Assembly: GCA_036004365.1 (NCBI GenBank)
Contig: DASYRN010000200.1
Span: 5,766 to 69,765 of the forward strand
Direction of reading: 5' to 3'
DNA from: DP-36 sp036004365
GTDB lineage: Bacteria > Desulfobacterota > Binatia > UBA9968
DNA: 64,000 nt
The notes under the pieces are model-generated. The model did not search any database and was not told the DNA's origin. It saw only the letters and a program-made list of their open reading frames with translations. Of the stretch, positions 1 through 8,892 are shown piece by piece. A program made the position numbers and the translations under genes. Each line of letters starts with the position of its first letter. Position 1 is the first letter of the stretch.

Positions 1-774
1 TGCCGGCTCTTCTTGGCTCAGGGATTCCGAGTTAAGGATCTTCTCGTGAATCGTTTCGTTTTCCTCTAGGACGAAAAACCTTTCTTTCATCATGGTCTTC
101 TTAGCCGATTCCAAAAAGGTAGCGGGCACCGGACCTACAAGATGAACGATCATAAGTGGGCCGTTGTAGGTGCGCAGGCAAAGCAGGGAGATTTGATAGT
201 CGATGAGGCCCTGGAAGAACTCAAAGAAAGCTTGTAAGGAGCTAATGACTTCGCCGCCGAAGCGTCCGATCTCGCGGATGCGATTGGTAATAGTGGCCTC
301 AAACAGGAGGCGGTCGAGGAGATCGGTCAGTCGGGCGTGAGCTCCTTGATAGGGGAGCGCCGGACCCTTACCCGGCCTCTCTTCCTGAGGGAGTCTTTTT
401 TTCGTTTCCAAAAGACGGGCGACCTCCTTCTCCAGAGGGCCCGAATCTGCGGCCTTCAAGACATAGCTATCCGCGCCAGCCTCCTTGCCCCAGAAGCGAT
501 GTTGCTGGTGGTCCATGGTGGTTAGCAGAATGATCGGCAGATCCTGCGTGGCCGGGTCGTTTTTAAGCAGACGGCAGACCTGATAACCCGTCAGCTCAGG
601 CATCATGATGTCAGAGACCAACAGATCAGGATCCTCATGATGAACGAGACTGATGGCCTCTAAGCCGTCGGCACCCTGGATGACCTCATACCCTTTTTGC
701 TCCAGGGCCAGAGAGATGGTTGTTCTTTGAGTGCGGCTATCGTCGACGACGACAATTTTGGGTTTGGAGGCCAT
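1..774 (-). CDS. Response regulator, C-terminus beyond window
   Basis: Last visible gene of the chemosensory operon, read leftwards from an ATG at 774, one base after the cheB stop; 258 residues are visible without a stop. Residues 4-120 form a receiver domain: acidic pair D11-D12, phosphoacceptor D55 in SDIMMPE, T85/T86 and K107. From about residue 145 follows a helical linker and then a region I do not recognise, possibly the start of a GAF-like module. Family knowledge: the terminal regulator of Wsp-like arrays is often an output protein (GGDEF in WspR), but no GGDEF, HD-GYP, SpoIIE or HTH motif is visible before the edge. It probably receives phosphate from the CheA hybrid. Output is unknown. 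Confidence 0.9.
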   Translation of the reverse strand, partial: MASKPKIVVVDDSRTQRTTISLALEQKGYEVIQGADGLEAISLVHHEDPDLLVSDIMMPELTGYQVCRLLKNDPATQDLPIILLTTMDHQQHRFWGKEAGADSYVLKAADSGPLEKEVARLLETKKRLPQEERPGKGPALPYQGAHARLTDLLDRLLFEATITNRIREIGRFGGEVISSLQAFFEFFQGLIDYQISLLCLRTYNGPLMIVHLVGPVPATFLESAKKTMMKERFFVLEENETIHEKILNSESLSQEEPA

Positions 775-775
775 T

Positions 776-1825
776 TTACGTTCCTTCTCCGTCTTCTGCC
801 GAGGTGGCTCGGATAATCTCTTCGGCAATCTTTTCCAGTGGGCTAACGATCTGGGCGGCGCCGCGAAGAATAGCCTCTCTGGGCATGCCAAAGACAATTG
901 AGGTGGCCTCATCTTGAACGATGGTTTTTCCCCCTGTCTCGCGGATTCTTTTCAAGCCTTCGGCCCCGTCGCTGCCCATTCCCGTCAGCAGGACACCTGC
1001 GGCTTGTTTGCCGTAGGATTGAGCAGCCGATTCCATAAGCTCATCTGCCGAAGGACGGTGGCCCCGGATCGGCGGGGTGTTGCTTAAAAGGATGTTCCTG
1101 TCAGGACCAATTCTGAGGTGATGGTCGTCGGGCGCAAGGTACGCGGTACCGGGCTTAAGGGCCTCGTTATTCGCCGCCACTTTTACCGAAAGATGTGACT
1201 GTGTCTCAAGCCAGTGGGCTAGATTCGATAGGAACCCCGGGGCGATGTGCTGCACAATAGCAATAGGCAGCCGGAAATCCTGCGGGAGGCTCTTCAGGAT
1301 AATGGCCAACGCGGGTGGGCCTCCGGTTGAAGCGCCGATCGCCACCACTCCTTCCTTCTGCGCCCGCTCCTTTAAAGGTTTGGCCCGGGGTACATCTGCC
1401 CACAATTTTTTGTTGAGACGCTTGGGTTGGATGCGCGCCACTACTTTCAACCGGGAGATCAATTCCTCTTTCATCTTTAGAAAGCCTGCGTCCCCATAGC
1501 CGCTGGGCTTTCCCATGATATCCGTAGCGCCGTTGCGGAGCGCCTCGAAAGCGATATTGGAGTCCCGACTTTCGATCGTCTGGCTCACCGCGAGAATCGG
1601 CACGGGACGAGTGGAGGCGATGGCCTCGATCGCCTGAAGTCCTCCCATAACCGGCATGTTGAGATCCATGGTGATCACGTCCGGGCTGAGTGAATTCCTA
1701 AGTTGAACCGCCTCTTGACCATTCTTTGCCCAGCCCACGACCTCGATCTCGGAATCCTGGTTGAGCAGCTCCCGCATCATAATCGCGATTAAAGGAGAGT
1801 CTTCGGCAATAAGAACGCGAATCAT
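776..1825 (-). CDS. cheB: Chemotaxis protein-glutamate methylesterase CheB
   Basis: 349 residues, the full CheB length. An N-terminal receiver (phosphoacceptor D54 in VITMDLNMP) is followed by the methylesterase domain with the serine-histidine-aspartate triad visible as S166 (GASTGG), H193 (QHIAPG) and D286 (GMGSDG). It removes methyl groups from, or deamidates, glutamyl sites on the cytoplasmic part of the neighbouring MCP and opposes CheR; activity should rise when CheA phosphorylates D54. It lies 6 nt downstream of cheA and 1 nt before the terminal regulator, so translation is probably coupled. Function is secure; which signal it adapts is not visible. Confidence 0.97.
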   Translation of the reverse strand: MIRVLIAEDSPLIAIMMRELLNQDSEIEVVGWAKNGQEAVQLRNSLSPDVITMDLNMPVMGGLQAIEAIASTRPVPILAVSQTIESRDSNIAFEALRNGATDIMGKPSGYGDAGFLKMKEELISRLKVVARIQPKRLNKKLWADVPRAKPLKERAQKEGVVAIGASTGGPPALAIILKSLPQDFRLPIAIVQHIAPGFLSNLAHWLETQSHLSVKVAANNEALKPGTAYLAPDDHHLRIGPDRNILLSNTPPIRGHRPSADELMESAAQSYGKQAAGVLLTGMGSDGAEGLKRIRETGGKTIVQDEATSIVFGMPREAILRGAAQIVSPLEKIAEEIIRATSAEDGEGT

Positions 1826-1831
1826 GATGTT

Positions 1832-4009
1832 TCAAACGAAACGGTGGATGACGTCCAACAGATGTTTTTGATCGAAGCCACCCTTGGTGATATAGGCGTC
1901 CGCGCCTACTTCGATCCCCCGTTTCTTGTCTGCCTCCGTTTGTAGGGATGTCACCAGAATGACTGGGATATCCTTAAACCGCGTCTCTTTTTTGACCCTT
2001 TCGATCAAGGCAAAGCCGTCCATACGCGGCATCTGAACATCCGAAATCACAATGTCAAAGCTCTTTTCATGCAGTTTAATCAGAGCATCTTCTCCATCCA
2101 CGGCAGTGGTTACATCGAATCCTGCGGCTTCAAGGATGTTCTTCTCGAGGTTCCTTGTCGTCAGCGAATCTTCCACGACCAGCACTCTCTTTTGTCTCGA
2201 AGGCGGGCCGGGACTTGGAGAACGGGCGGGTGAAGGCCGGTCAGCTGTCTGATGAGAAAGGAAACGCACGAGATCATTTGGATTGAGGATGAGCCCGATC
2301 TGTCCATTCCCGAGAATGGTTCCTCCAGATATGTTAGCGACCTGGCTTAAGAGTTTTCCAAGCCCCTTAACGACGACTTCTTCTTCGCCCAACAGGGTGT
2401 CTACCCCGAGAACAACTCTTCCCCTCTGGGTGCGAATCAGGACGGCCGGGATGGCTCCATTTTTACCCTCTTTGGGCAGGTTGAGGATATCTGCCAGCCA
2501 GGCAAAGGCTAAAGGCATCCCATCAATGACAACCGTGGGTTTTCCTTCTACCGAGCCCATCTGATCTGGGGAAAGCAATAGAGTTTTCTCTAGAGCGTCG
2601 GTGGGGAGACAATAGACGTCGCCGCCAATCTGGAAAAGCAAGGCGTGGGTTGTACTGAGAGTCAGGGGAAGCGAAAGGGTGAAGGTCACCCCCTCTCCGG
2701 CCTTAGACTCCGTGCTGAGAGAGCCCTTGAGACTCTCTATCTTGGCAAGCACTGCATCGAGCCCTACCCCCCGGCCTGAAACTTCGGTAACTTTTTGGGC
2801 GGTAGAAAAACCAGCGCGGAAAACCAGCTCCCACAGATTTTCGTCTCGCCAACGTGAGATCTCTTCAGCTGAACCGATACCTCTCTCGACTGCGGTTTTC
2901 TCTATCTCTTTTCGATCGAGGCCTTTTCCGTCGTCGCTAACCGAGATCAAAACCCTTCCTCCCTCCTGGCGGGCAGCAATGAGGAGTCTTCCCTTTTTGG
3001 GTTTTCCTGTCTGGCTTCTATCTTCGGGCAGTTCGATTCCGTGATCGATCGAGTTCCGCACTAGATGGATCAGGGAATCGCGGAGTTCCTCGAGAATCTT
3101 TTTGTCGAGGCGGGTCGAGGTGCCTTCCAAGATCAACTCGACATCTTTTCCTAGATCTCGACTAATATCACGCACCATTCTGGGAAAGGGTTCAAGAATT
3201 GTAGAGAGGGGGAGGAGGCGGAGATCTCTGATTCCTTCGTGGATGTCGTCGATGAGCCGCTCGAGTCGGCGGCTACACTCGGACAGCGCTAGCACTGGGC
3301 TGTAAAGTTGCTCGCCCAAGGCATCAAGCCGGTTGAGAAGCGGACTTTGTCTTGTTTCCTTTGCCAGCCTTTTCCGCACTTCCTCCAGAAGCTCCAACGT
3401 CTCTTCGATTTGCCGGACTTTTTCCATCGCCTCGATTTTGGATACGAGGAGCTCCCCTACTTGGTTCATCAGGCTGTCGAGTTTATCAGTCTGGACGCGA
3501 ATGCTCGTGAGGGCGCTCGCCTCCTTTCTTTTAACCGATGGCTTACTTGCTCTCGGAATCGCTTGAGTTGTCTGCTTGCTCTCAGGGAGACGATGGATCG
3601 CGGAAAGCTCGGAAGGGCTTTTTTCTCCAGTGGCAATCTGAAGCTGTAGCACCACCTCTTCAATGCTATCAGGTTCATGACCTTGTTCCAGGGCATGGAG
3701 GGTCCGAGAGATTGCGTCGATGCCCTTGTAGAGTGCATCCATGATGAGCGGGGTGAGCGGTTTTTCGCCACGGGTCAATTGAGTGAGTAGGGTTTCGAGA
3801 TGATGGCTGAGAGTTTCAATGGCTCTGATGCCCATCATCCGAGAGGCGCCCTTGAGGCTGTGGGCCGAGCGTAGGACATCGTCCAAAGGCGTCTCGTTCG
3901 GTTGGCGCTCGAGCATCATCAGACCATCAGTTAGCTTCTGGAGGTGTTCCCTACATTCCTCCTGGAAGATTTGAAACAGCTGCTGATACTGTTGATCGCC
4001 TGCCTTCAA
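1832..4009 (-). CDS. cheA: Hybrid chemotaxis kinase CheA with C-terminal receiver
   Basis: 725 residues. Order: HPt domain with phosphorylatable H50 (SAHSLKGA), dimerisation region, a GHKL ATPase (VRNSIDHG N-box, SDDGKGLD, GRGVGLDA), a CheW-like regulatory domain, then from about residue 607 a receiver with the SDVQMP phosphoacceptor. Autophosphorylates on H50 and passes phosphate to the fused receiver, to CheB and probably to the regulator at 1-774. The fused receiver is typical of WspE, FrzE or PixL-type kinases and may act as a phosphate sink. No separate CheY or CheZ occurs in the operon. Gap to the MCP gene is 12 nt. Confidence 0.96.
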   Translation of the reverse strand: MKAGDQQYQQLFQIFQEECREHLQKLTDGLMMLERQPNETPLDDVLRSAHSLKGASRMMGIRAIETLSHHLETLLTQLTRGEKPLTPLIMDALYKGIDAISRTLHALEQGHEPDSIEEVVLQLQIATGEKSPSELSAIHRLPESKQTTQAIPRASKPSVKRKEASALTSIRVQTDKLDSLMNQVGELLVSKIEAMEKVRQIEETLELLEEVRKRLAKETRQSPLLNRLDALGEQLYSPVLALSECSRRLERLIDDIHEGIRDLRLLPLSTILEPFPRMVRDISRDLGKDVELILEGTSTRLDKKILEELRDSLIHLVRNSIDHGIELPEDRSQTGKPKKGRLLIAARQEGGRVLISVSDDGKGLDRKEIEKTAVERGIGSAEEISRWRDENLWELVFRAGFSTAQKVTEVSGRGVGLDAVLAKIESLKGSLSTESKAGEGVTFTLSLPLTLSTTHALLFQIGGDVYCLPTDALEKTLLLSPDQMGSVEGKPTVVIDGMPLAFAWLADILNLPKEGKNGAIPAVLIRTQRGRVVLGVDTLLGEEEVVVKGLGKLLSQVANISGGTILGNGQIGLILNPNDLVRFLSHQTADRPSPARSPSPGPPSRQKRVLVVEDSLTTRNLEKNILEAAGFDVTTAVDGEDALIKLHEKSFDIVISDVQMPRMDGFALIERVKKETRFKDIPVILVTSLQTEADKKRGIEVGADAYITKGGFDQKHLLDVIHRFV

Positions 4010-4021
4010 TTCTTGCTTCTC

Positions 4022-6052
4022 TTACTCGGCGTGATCTTTGAAATGGTTGTCATCCGCCACCTGGAATTTCTTAACCAGCTCTTGTAGCGAATAGCCCAGG
4101 GTGACCAGTTGTGAGGCAGCGGCATTGGTTTGTCTTGTCCCAACGACGGTCTCTTTCATGCCCTGATCGATGTTGCGCATGGCCTCGGAGACTTGATCTA
4201 CGCCGATGGCCTGCTGTCGGGTGGCGAGGGTGATTTCCTGCACCGTCTCTACGGTGCGCTTGATGGCTGAGGTGACGCTCTGGAGCGTCTCACCCGCCTG
4301 AAGGACGTGTCGGACTCCGGCTTCGACTCCCTTGGTTCCCTCCTCCACGGTCAGGATTGTGCTGTGGGTAGCGGCTTGGATCTCCTGGATGATGGAACCA
4401 ATCTGCGCCGCAGCCTTCTGGCTCTGGTCAGCGAGCTTGCGCACCTCAGTGGCGACGACGGCGAAGCCCCTTCCATGCTCTGCCGCCCGAGCAGCCTCGA
4501 TGCTCGCGTTCAGGGCTAGCATGTTGGTCTGTTCGGCAATGTTGGCAACGGTGTGAACAATGGAGCTAATTTTCTGGATGTGCTCGCTCAAGTTAAGAAT
4601 GTTTTGGGCAATCCCCTCCGCCTTGACCTTGATCAGGTTCATCTCATGCACTCCCTGTTGGACCGCTCGGTTACCGTCCTCAACGACTTTAAGCGCTTCA
4701 CTCCACTGGCTGGCCACTTCTTCAGCGGTGCGTCCGACCTGGTTCGAGGATTGGGCCAACTCGTTAATGGTGGTGGTGACCTCATTGATTGAGGCCGCCT
4801 GAGAGGCGATGGTGCGCTCGTGTTCTTCAGCGGCAGAGGACATCTGACTGGCTGTGCTACTCGTGTTGTGCACTAATTCGGTAATGCGTGACACGATCTC
4901 GTTGAGGTCTGCCGCCATCTGGTTCAAGGAACCGGCTAGCTGGCCTATCTCCGAGGTCTCTCGGGTAAAAAGGGAGGCAGTTAGATCCCCCTGTGAAACC
5001 CTTTGCGCGAAATGAACTCCTTCGCGGATGGGTCGAGAAATGTTTCGAGCGATGACTAGGGATACCCACGAGGCAAGTAGTGTGGTCAAGACGATGATGC
5101 CTAAAACCGTATTCCCAAGCTTAGTGACCGACGAAAGCCCTTCGGCCTCGTCCATCTTGGCGATGAGGACCGCCCCGATCTCTGGCAGCGGACGAAAGGA
5201 ACCGATCACAGAAACCTTGCGGTAATCCTGATGGACCGCATCTCCTTGTTTTCCCTGGATGCCCATGCGCCAAGCGGAATTCTCCGGCAGTTCTTTGAGA
5301 ACGGTTGAGTCCGCGCTGAAGCGTGATTGCGTAAGCATCCTCCGGTCGCGGTCGACGATGATGACCTCACCGGTCTTACCTAAACCGGAGCGCGCCTCAA
5401 CCAGCCAATGGATGGGGCGCAGATCTACCTCTAAGATCCCGTGGCCCACCACGTTCGCGTTCTCGTCGTGCACTGGACTGGCGATCAAGAAGACATGTTG
5501 TTGGGCTGTCTTAGAGAAAAAGACCGGGCTGATAAAAAAGGTCTCGTTCTTCTCTAGCTTGGCAAGGCCGATCTCACTTAGATTCTTTCCCTCCTGAAGG
5601 AGTGCTTTGGAGCCGGCCACGAGTATTTTGCCGGCGTTATCGGCTATCAGGACATCGACGTAGGAACGATTCGTCTCTTGAAGTGCGGTGATGAGATCTT
5701 TTGCTTGTTCCATTCTCTCCTCGGGTGTCCTTGCCGCCAGATCCGGGTAGGCGATCCTAAAGCTGGGTGAGAGGAGGTCTTTGACAGCCGAAGCGCCGAC
5801 AAGCTTCTGAGCGTCTGCCAGCTGATCCGCGAACCAAGCTTTAAGAATATAGGCCTTATTATCCGCGACCGCATTAAGCTTATTGATGATCTCCCTCTCC
5901 AGACTGGCGCGGCTATTCCGATAAGCCATAATGCCGATGGTTAAAGCGGGCACCAGAGAGAGGGCGATTAACCAAAGAGTCAGTCTACCCCTTATGGTTG
6001 TGGGAAGGGCTCTATGAAAAGGGGACCGGAATTGCAACCACTCTAGTTTCAT
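4022..6052 (-). CDS. Methyl-accepting chemotaxis protein
   Basis: 676 residues: transmembrane helix at about 24-44, a periplasmic sensor of about 265 residues that looks like a double Cache domain, second helix at about 313-335, HAMP at 336-388, then the signalling coiled coil. The conserved hairpin tip is seen at about 505-545 (EQTNMLALNASIEAARAAE and VVATEVRKLAD). It is the only receptor in the operon and should form the core complex with the two CheW proteins and CheA. There is no C-terminal pentapeptide tether for CheR or CheB; the CheR here carries TPRs instead. The ligand cannot be told. Confidence 0.95.
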   Translation of the reverse strand: MKLEWLQFRSPFHRALPTTIRGRLTLWLIALSLVPALTIGIMAYRNSRASLEREIINKLNAVADNKAYILKAWFADQLADAQKLVGASAVKDLLSPSFRIAYPDLAARTPEERMEQAKDLITALQETNRSYVDVLIADNAGKILVAGSKALLQEGKNLSEIGLAKLEKNETFFISPVFFSKTAQQHVFLIASPVHDENANVVGHGILEVDLRPIHWLVEARSGLGKTGEVIIVDRDRRMLTQSRFSADSTVLKELPENSAWRMGIQGKQGDAVHQDYRKVSVIGSFRPLPEIGAVLIAKMDEAEGLSSVTKLGNTVLGIIVLTTLLASWVSLVIARNISRPIREGVHFAQRVSQGDLTASLFTRETSEIGQLAGSLNQMAADLNEIVSRITELVHNTSSTASQMSSAAEEHERTIASQAASINEVTTTINELAQSSNQVGRTAEEVASQWSEALKVVEDGNRAVQQGVHEMNLIKVKAEGIAQNILNLSEHIQKISSIVHTVANIAEQTNMLALNASIEAARAAEHGRGFAVVATEVRKLADQSQKAAAQIGSIIQEIQAATHSTILTVEEGTKGVEAGVRHVLQAGETLQSVTSAIKRTVETVQEITLATRQQAIGVDQVSEAMRNIDQGMKETVVGTRQTNAAASQLVTLGYSLQELVKKFQVADDNHFKDHAE

Positions 6053-6077
6053 CTTTTTCTCTCCCTTTGGACTCAGG

Positions 6078-6653
6078 TTAAGACGAGGTTTCTTCCACCG
6101 CTAAGCGCGGGTCTTGCTGCAGCCTTTCCATATTGAGCAGGCCAAGGGGACGATTTCCTGACAGCAGTTGTCCCCTGATAAACGCGGCGTGCTCAGAATC
6201 CAGAGATACGGGAAGTGGCAGGATATCATTGGTTGAAAAAGTAAGGATCTCCTGCCCCGAATCTACAGCCAAAGCCCACTTGTGGTCCTTGAGCTTTAAC
6301 ACCAAAAGGGTGGAGGCGATTTTACTTAGCTCCCTCCGAGGAAGGCCCAGAATCGGGCAGAGATCGATAACGGGCAAGAGTTCTCCTCTAAGGTTGACGA
6401 TTCCGACCAAATGGGTTGGGGCAGAGGGAAGCCGACGCACCGGCACGGATCGACGCGTCTCGGCGAGATACTTGAGTTCGATCCCGTAGAGCTCCTGACC
6501 GAGCTGAAAACAGAGGATCGCGATCTTCTCCCCGCTCTGCTCCGCGGCGGGAACCTCGCTTAGAATCCTGGCTCTTTGGCGCAGAATTTCTTGCAGGCCA
6601 TTCGCCACAATTTGCGCTTTATCCAAGCAGATGGCCGCTTCTTTATCGTCCAT
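6078..6653 (-). CDS. cheW: CheW-like adaptor (second copy)
   Basis: 191 residues. About 45 N-terminal residues precede a CheW domain (IAILCFQLGQELYGI onward; HLVGIVNLRGELLPVIDL is the characteristic core). Couples receptor to CheA. Its start overlaps the end of the preceding cheW by 11 nt, so the two are translationally coupled. The N-terminal extension with ARILSEVP resembles the second CheW of Wsp-type arrays, where two adaptors of different length are usual. Wsp-like assignment is from family knowledge; the CheW fold is clear. Confidence 0.93.
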   Translation of the reverse strand: MDDKEAAICLDKAQIVANGLQEILRQRARILSEVPAAEQSGEKIAILCFQLGQELYGIELKYLAETRRSVPVRRLPSAPTHLVGIVNLRGELLPVIDLCPILGLPRRELSKIASTLLVLKLKDHKWALAVDSGQEILTFSTNDILPLPVSLDSEHAAFIRGQLLSGNRPLGLLNMERLQQDPRLAVEETSS

Positions 6654-7146
6654 GGCTTACCTTCTGCCCATCGCCGGCTTCCTTAGATTCGATGGTTGTC
6701 AAGATTCGATTCACGTCTAGGATAGGGATTAAGCGTCCCTCTAGTTTTCCGACTCCAACCATCAATTGGCCTCGCGCGCTTTCGCTAAAAGGAGTGAAGT
6801 CTCGTGGGGGCTCGACATCGCGGCTGGAAAGCGTAACGAGAGACACCATCTCATCGACGATAAGTCCATAGAGCCCTTCTCGGAAGCAGACTACCAGGAC
6901 GGCATTCTTGAGATCCCAGGGACGATGCCCAAGCCCCATTCGTCGCCTTAGGTCGATGGCTGTAACAAGATGGCCACGCAGATTGAAAATGCCGCAGACA
7001 AAAGGTGGGACATCCGTAAGAGGTGTCAGCTCCGGCAAGGGGACCACTTCTTGGACTTCGCGGACGTTGATTCCGTACCAGACTTGATCCAGGACAAAGG
7101 TGACAAGCGTGAACTCATCCTTCATGGCTAAGTTCTCTATCGACAA
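6643..7146 (-). CDS. cheW: CheW-like adaptor (first copy)
   Basis: 167 residues, a nearly bare CheW domain (FVLDQVWYGINVREVQEV; FVCGIFNLRGHLVTAIDL). Scaffold protein linking the MCP to CheA. The longest reading starts at 7146, overlapping the end of cheR by 32 nt; an internal Met at 7125 (MKDEFTLV) would give an 11-nt overlap, the same as that between the two cheW genes, and is an equally plausible start. Together with the next gene it gives the array two adaptors. Confidence 0.93.
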   Translation of the reverse strand: MSIENLAMKDEFTLVTFVLDQVWYGINVREVQEVVPLPELTPLTDVPPFVCGIFNLRGHLVTAIDLRRRMGLGHRPWDLKNAVLVVCFREGLYGLIVDEMVSLVTLSSRDVEPPRDFTPFSESARGQLMVGVGKLEGRLIPILDVNRILTTIESKEAGDGQKVSHGR

Positions 7147-8635
7147 GTGTGAGAAGCTCTTGAGCGGTGATCCCGTTGGCCCCTGGAAGCGTACCCGACA
7201 GGGGAGTACTGCTCAGGAGTCTCTTTGTGACCGCTAAGCTCTTGCGTGCCTTTTCGATTTGTCCCTGGTCTTTATAGATTTTTCCCAGATAGAAGTAGCC
7301 CAGGGCGAAATTCGGATCGATATAGATCGCCTTCTTGAACGATTGGAGCGCCGCGTCTCTCTTGTCTTCCTCGATCCAGATCAGGCCCAAGAAGTAGTGA
7401 GCCCACAGATGGAGAGGATTCAGCGTGAGTGTTCTTAAGAGCCAGTGGGAGGCCTCGGATAGATGGTGCCGGTCGGCAGAGATCTGGCCTAGCAAGAAAA
7501 AGACGCGGGCGTCTTCACGGTTCCGTTCTGCTTCTCCAGCCAGGAGCACAAGGGCTCTGTCCACCTCCCCCTTGGAGATAAGATCGAGGGCCTCGTCCAC
7601 TGCGTCACCTTTAGTTTTTTCACTCGGATCTTCGTCCCTTCTGGCCTGCTCTGGGGCTCGCCTTGGAAATTCACGGGCCGGCGGCAGAGGCAATCGAGTA
7701 GGGGCAACTTTGGGGTTTGGTTTTTTGCAGTGGGGCTTTTGATAAATAACCGTTTGGGGAAAGACCCGCGCTTCAAAATCCTTATAGATTTCGTGTGAAT
7801 GCTCAACCGCTCCGGTTAGAAGGAATCCTCCTTCATTAAGGCAGTTGTAAAGGCCCCGAATTATTTTTTGGTTTGTCTCCTGTCGAAAATAGATGATTAC
7901 ATTGCGGCAGAAGATGATATCGATGGCTGTGGTACGGCTAAGCAGGGATGGATAGGTATCGCCCTTTAGATTAAGCGCCCTGAAAGTGACCAAGGAGCGG
8001 ACCCGGTCATCCACACGGTAGCTTTCCCCTGTCATCGGGCAGAAGTACTTTTTGACGATGTCAGGCCCGACTCCCCTGAAGGACCACGGACGGTAGATCC
8101 CTGCTTGAGCTCTCTCCAGAGCATCGAGATCGATGTCGGTGGCAAGGATAGTTGTGTCCCAGTCATGAAGGTCTGGGAAGTTATCCAGCAAGAGGATGGC
8201 CACCGAGTAGGGCTCTTCACCCGTAGAACAAGCTGCGCTCCAAATCTTGAGAGTTTTCTTCCCTTGAGATCTCTTCGCTTGCATGACCTCGGGGAGAAGA
8301 TAATTTCGCAGGACGTCAAAATGTGGCAAGGTACGAAAGAAGTAGGTTTCGTTGGTTGTCAACGCCTCCACCAGGCTGTTTAGATAGCCCGCGCCTTCCT
8401 TTGAGTTGACGGTAAGAGCATAGATGACCTGCTCGGCGGGTATAGAGCGGAGAATGCCCGCGGGATACGCAAAGATGTCTTCTAGTCGATGGAGTTTCTC
8501 AGCCGGTAAATAAAGCCCGGTCTTTTCTTCCATGAGATCCCTGAGTCTTAGTAGATCGTTGCGTTCCATGTGAGCGCTTGACCATCCGCGCTCAGTTATG
8601 GCCGCGCTGCCGCTTAATTCCTGCTGCTCTTCCAT
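7115..8635 (-). CDS. cheR: CheR methyltransferase with C-terminal TPR domain
   Basis: Up to 506 residues. CheR catalytic part: TTNETYFFR at 93-101, SAM-binding SAACSTGEEPYS at 133-144, ATDID at 165-169, FCRNVIIYF at 242-250. A Pro/Arg-rich linker (about 300-345) leads to TPR repeats from about 346 to 475. Methylates receptor glutamates with SAM. TPR-fused CheR is the WspC type, in which the TPRs probably replace pentapeptide tethering. The longest start at 8635 overlaps the HTH gene by 44 nt; an internal Met at 8569 (MERNDLLRL) would leave a 22-nt gap and also keeps the whole catalytic domain. Confidence 0.95.
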   Translation of the reverse strand: MEEQQELSGSAAITERGWSSAHMERNDLLRLRDLMEEKTGLYLPAEKLHRLEDIFAYPAGILRSIPAEQVIYALTVNSKEGAGYLNSLVEALTTNETYFFRTLPHFDVLRNYLLPEVMQAKRSQGKKTLKIWSAACSTGEEPYSVAILLLDNFPDLHDWDTTILATDIDLDALERAQAGIYRPWSFRGVGPDIVKKYFCPMTGESYRVDDRVRSLVTFRALNLKGDTYPSLLSRTTAIDIIFCRNVIIYFRQETNQKIIRGLYNCLNEGGFLLTGAVEHSHEIYKDFEARVFPQTVIYQKPHCKKPNPKVAPTRLPLPPAREFPRRAPEQARRDEDPSEKTKGDAVDEALDLISKGEVDRALVLLAGEAERNREDARVFFLLGQISADRHHLSEASHWLLRTLTLNPLHLWAHYFLGLIWIEEDKRDAALQSFKKAIYIDPNFALGYFYLGKIYKDQGQIEKARKSLAVTKRLLSSTPLSGTLPGANGITAQELLTLVDRELSHEG

Positions 8636-8813
8636 GCACGGACCGTTTTTTCTGCTTGTTGGACACCAGGTCCAAAATCTCCATCTTGTTGAAGCGCCAG
8701 CTACGCCCGATTCTATTTCCTGGAATGACTCCCTCTTCCGTCAGTCTGTAGACTGTTTTGATATGTATCTGGAGAAGTGCTGCTACCTGCGATGGCGTCA
8801 ATATCTCGTCCAC
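8592..8813 (-). CDS. Excisionase-family helix-turn-helix protein
   Basis: First gene of the chemosensory operon, 73 residues. It matches the MerR/excisionase-type helix-turn-helix family (LTPSQVAALLQIHIKTVYRL, then EGVIPGNRIGRSWRF), with a basic C-terminus. I choose the GTG at 8813 because an AAGGAG sits 9 nt before it (8823-8828) and because MDEILTPSQ is how such proteins usually begin. The open frame continues back to a TTG at 8876, but that codon would lie upstream of the transcription start predicted from the -24/-12 element at 8877-8892. A DNA-binding role, perhaps autoregulation of the operon, is inference. Confidence 0.85.
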   Translation of the reverse strand: MDEILTPSQVAALLQIHIKTVYRLTEEGVIPGNRIGRSWRFNKMEILDLVSNKQKKRSVHGRAAGIKRQRGHN

Positions 8814-8876
8814 TCGTAAAAGCTCCTTCTTGGTTTCTAGTTGCCTCGTATGTTCCCTAAAGTGCGCATAGCTCAA

Positions 8877-8892
8877 AGCACGAATGATGCCA
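8877..8892 (-). promoter_or_regulatory. Sigma-54-like -24/-12 promoter of chemosensory operon
   Basis: Reading on the minus strand, TGGCATCATTCGTGCT fits the sigma-54 consensus TGGCACG-N4-TTGCW: the invariant GG and GC pairs are present at exactly the right spacing and TGGCA is intact. The predicted transcript start is near 8867, leaving a leader of about 54 nt before the GTG at 8813. A nearly identical motif precedes the sensor kinase (63584-63599). No enhancer-binding protein or rpoN gene is in the window. Confidence 0.55.
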
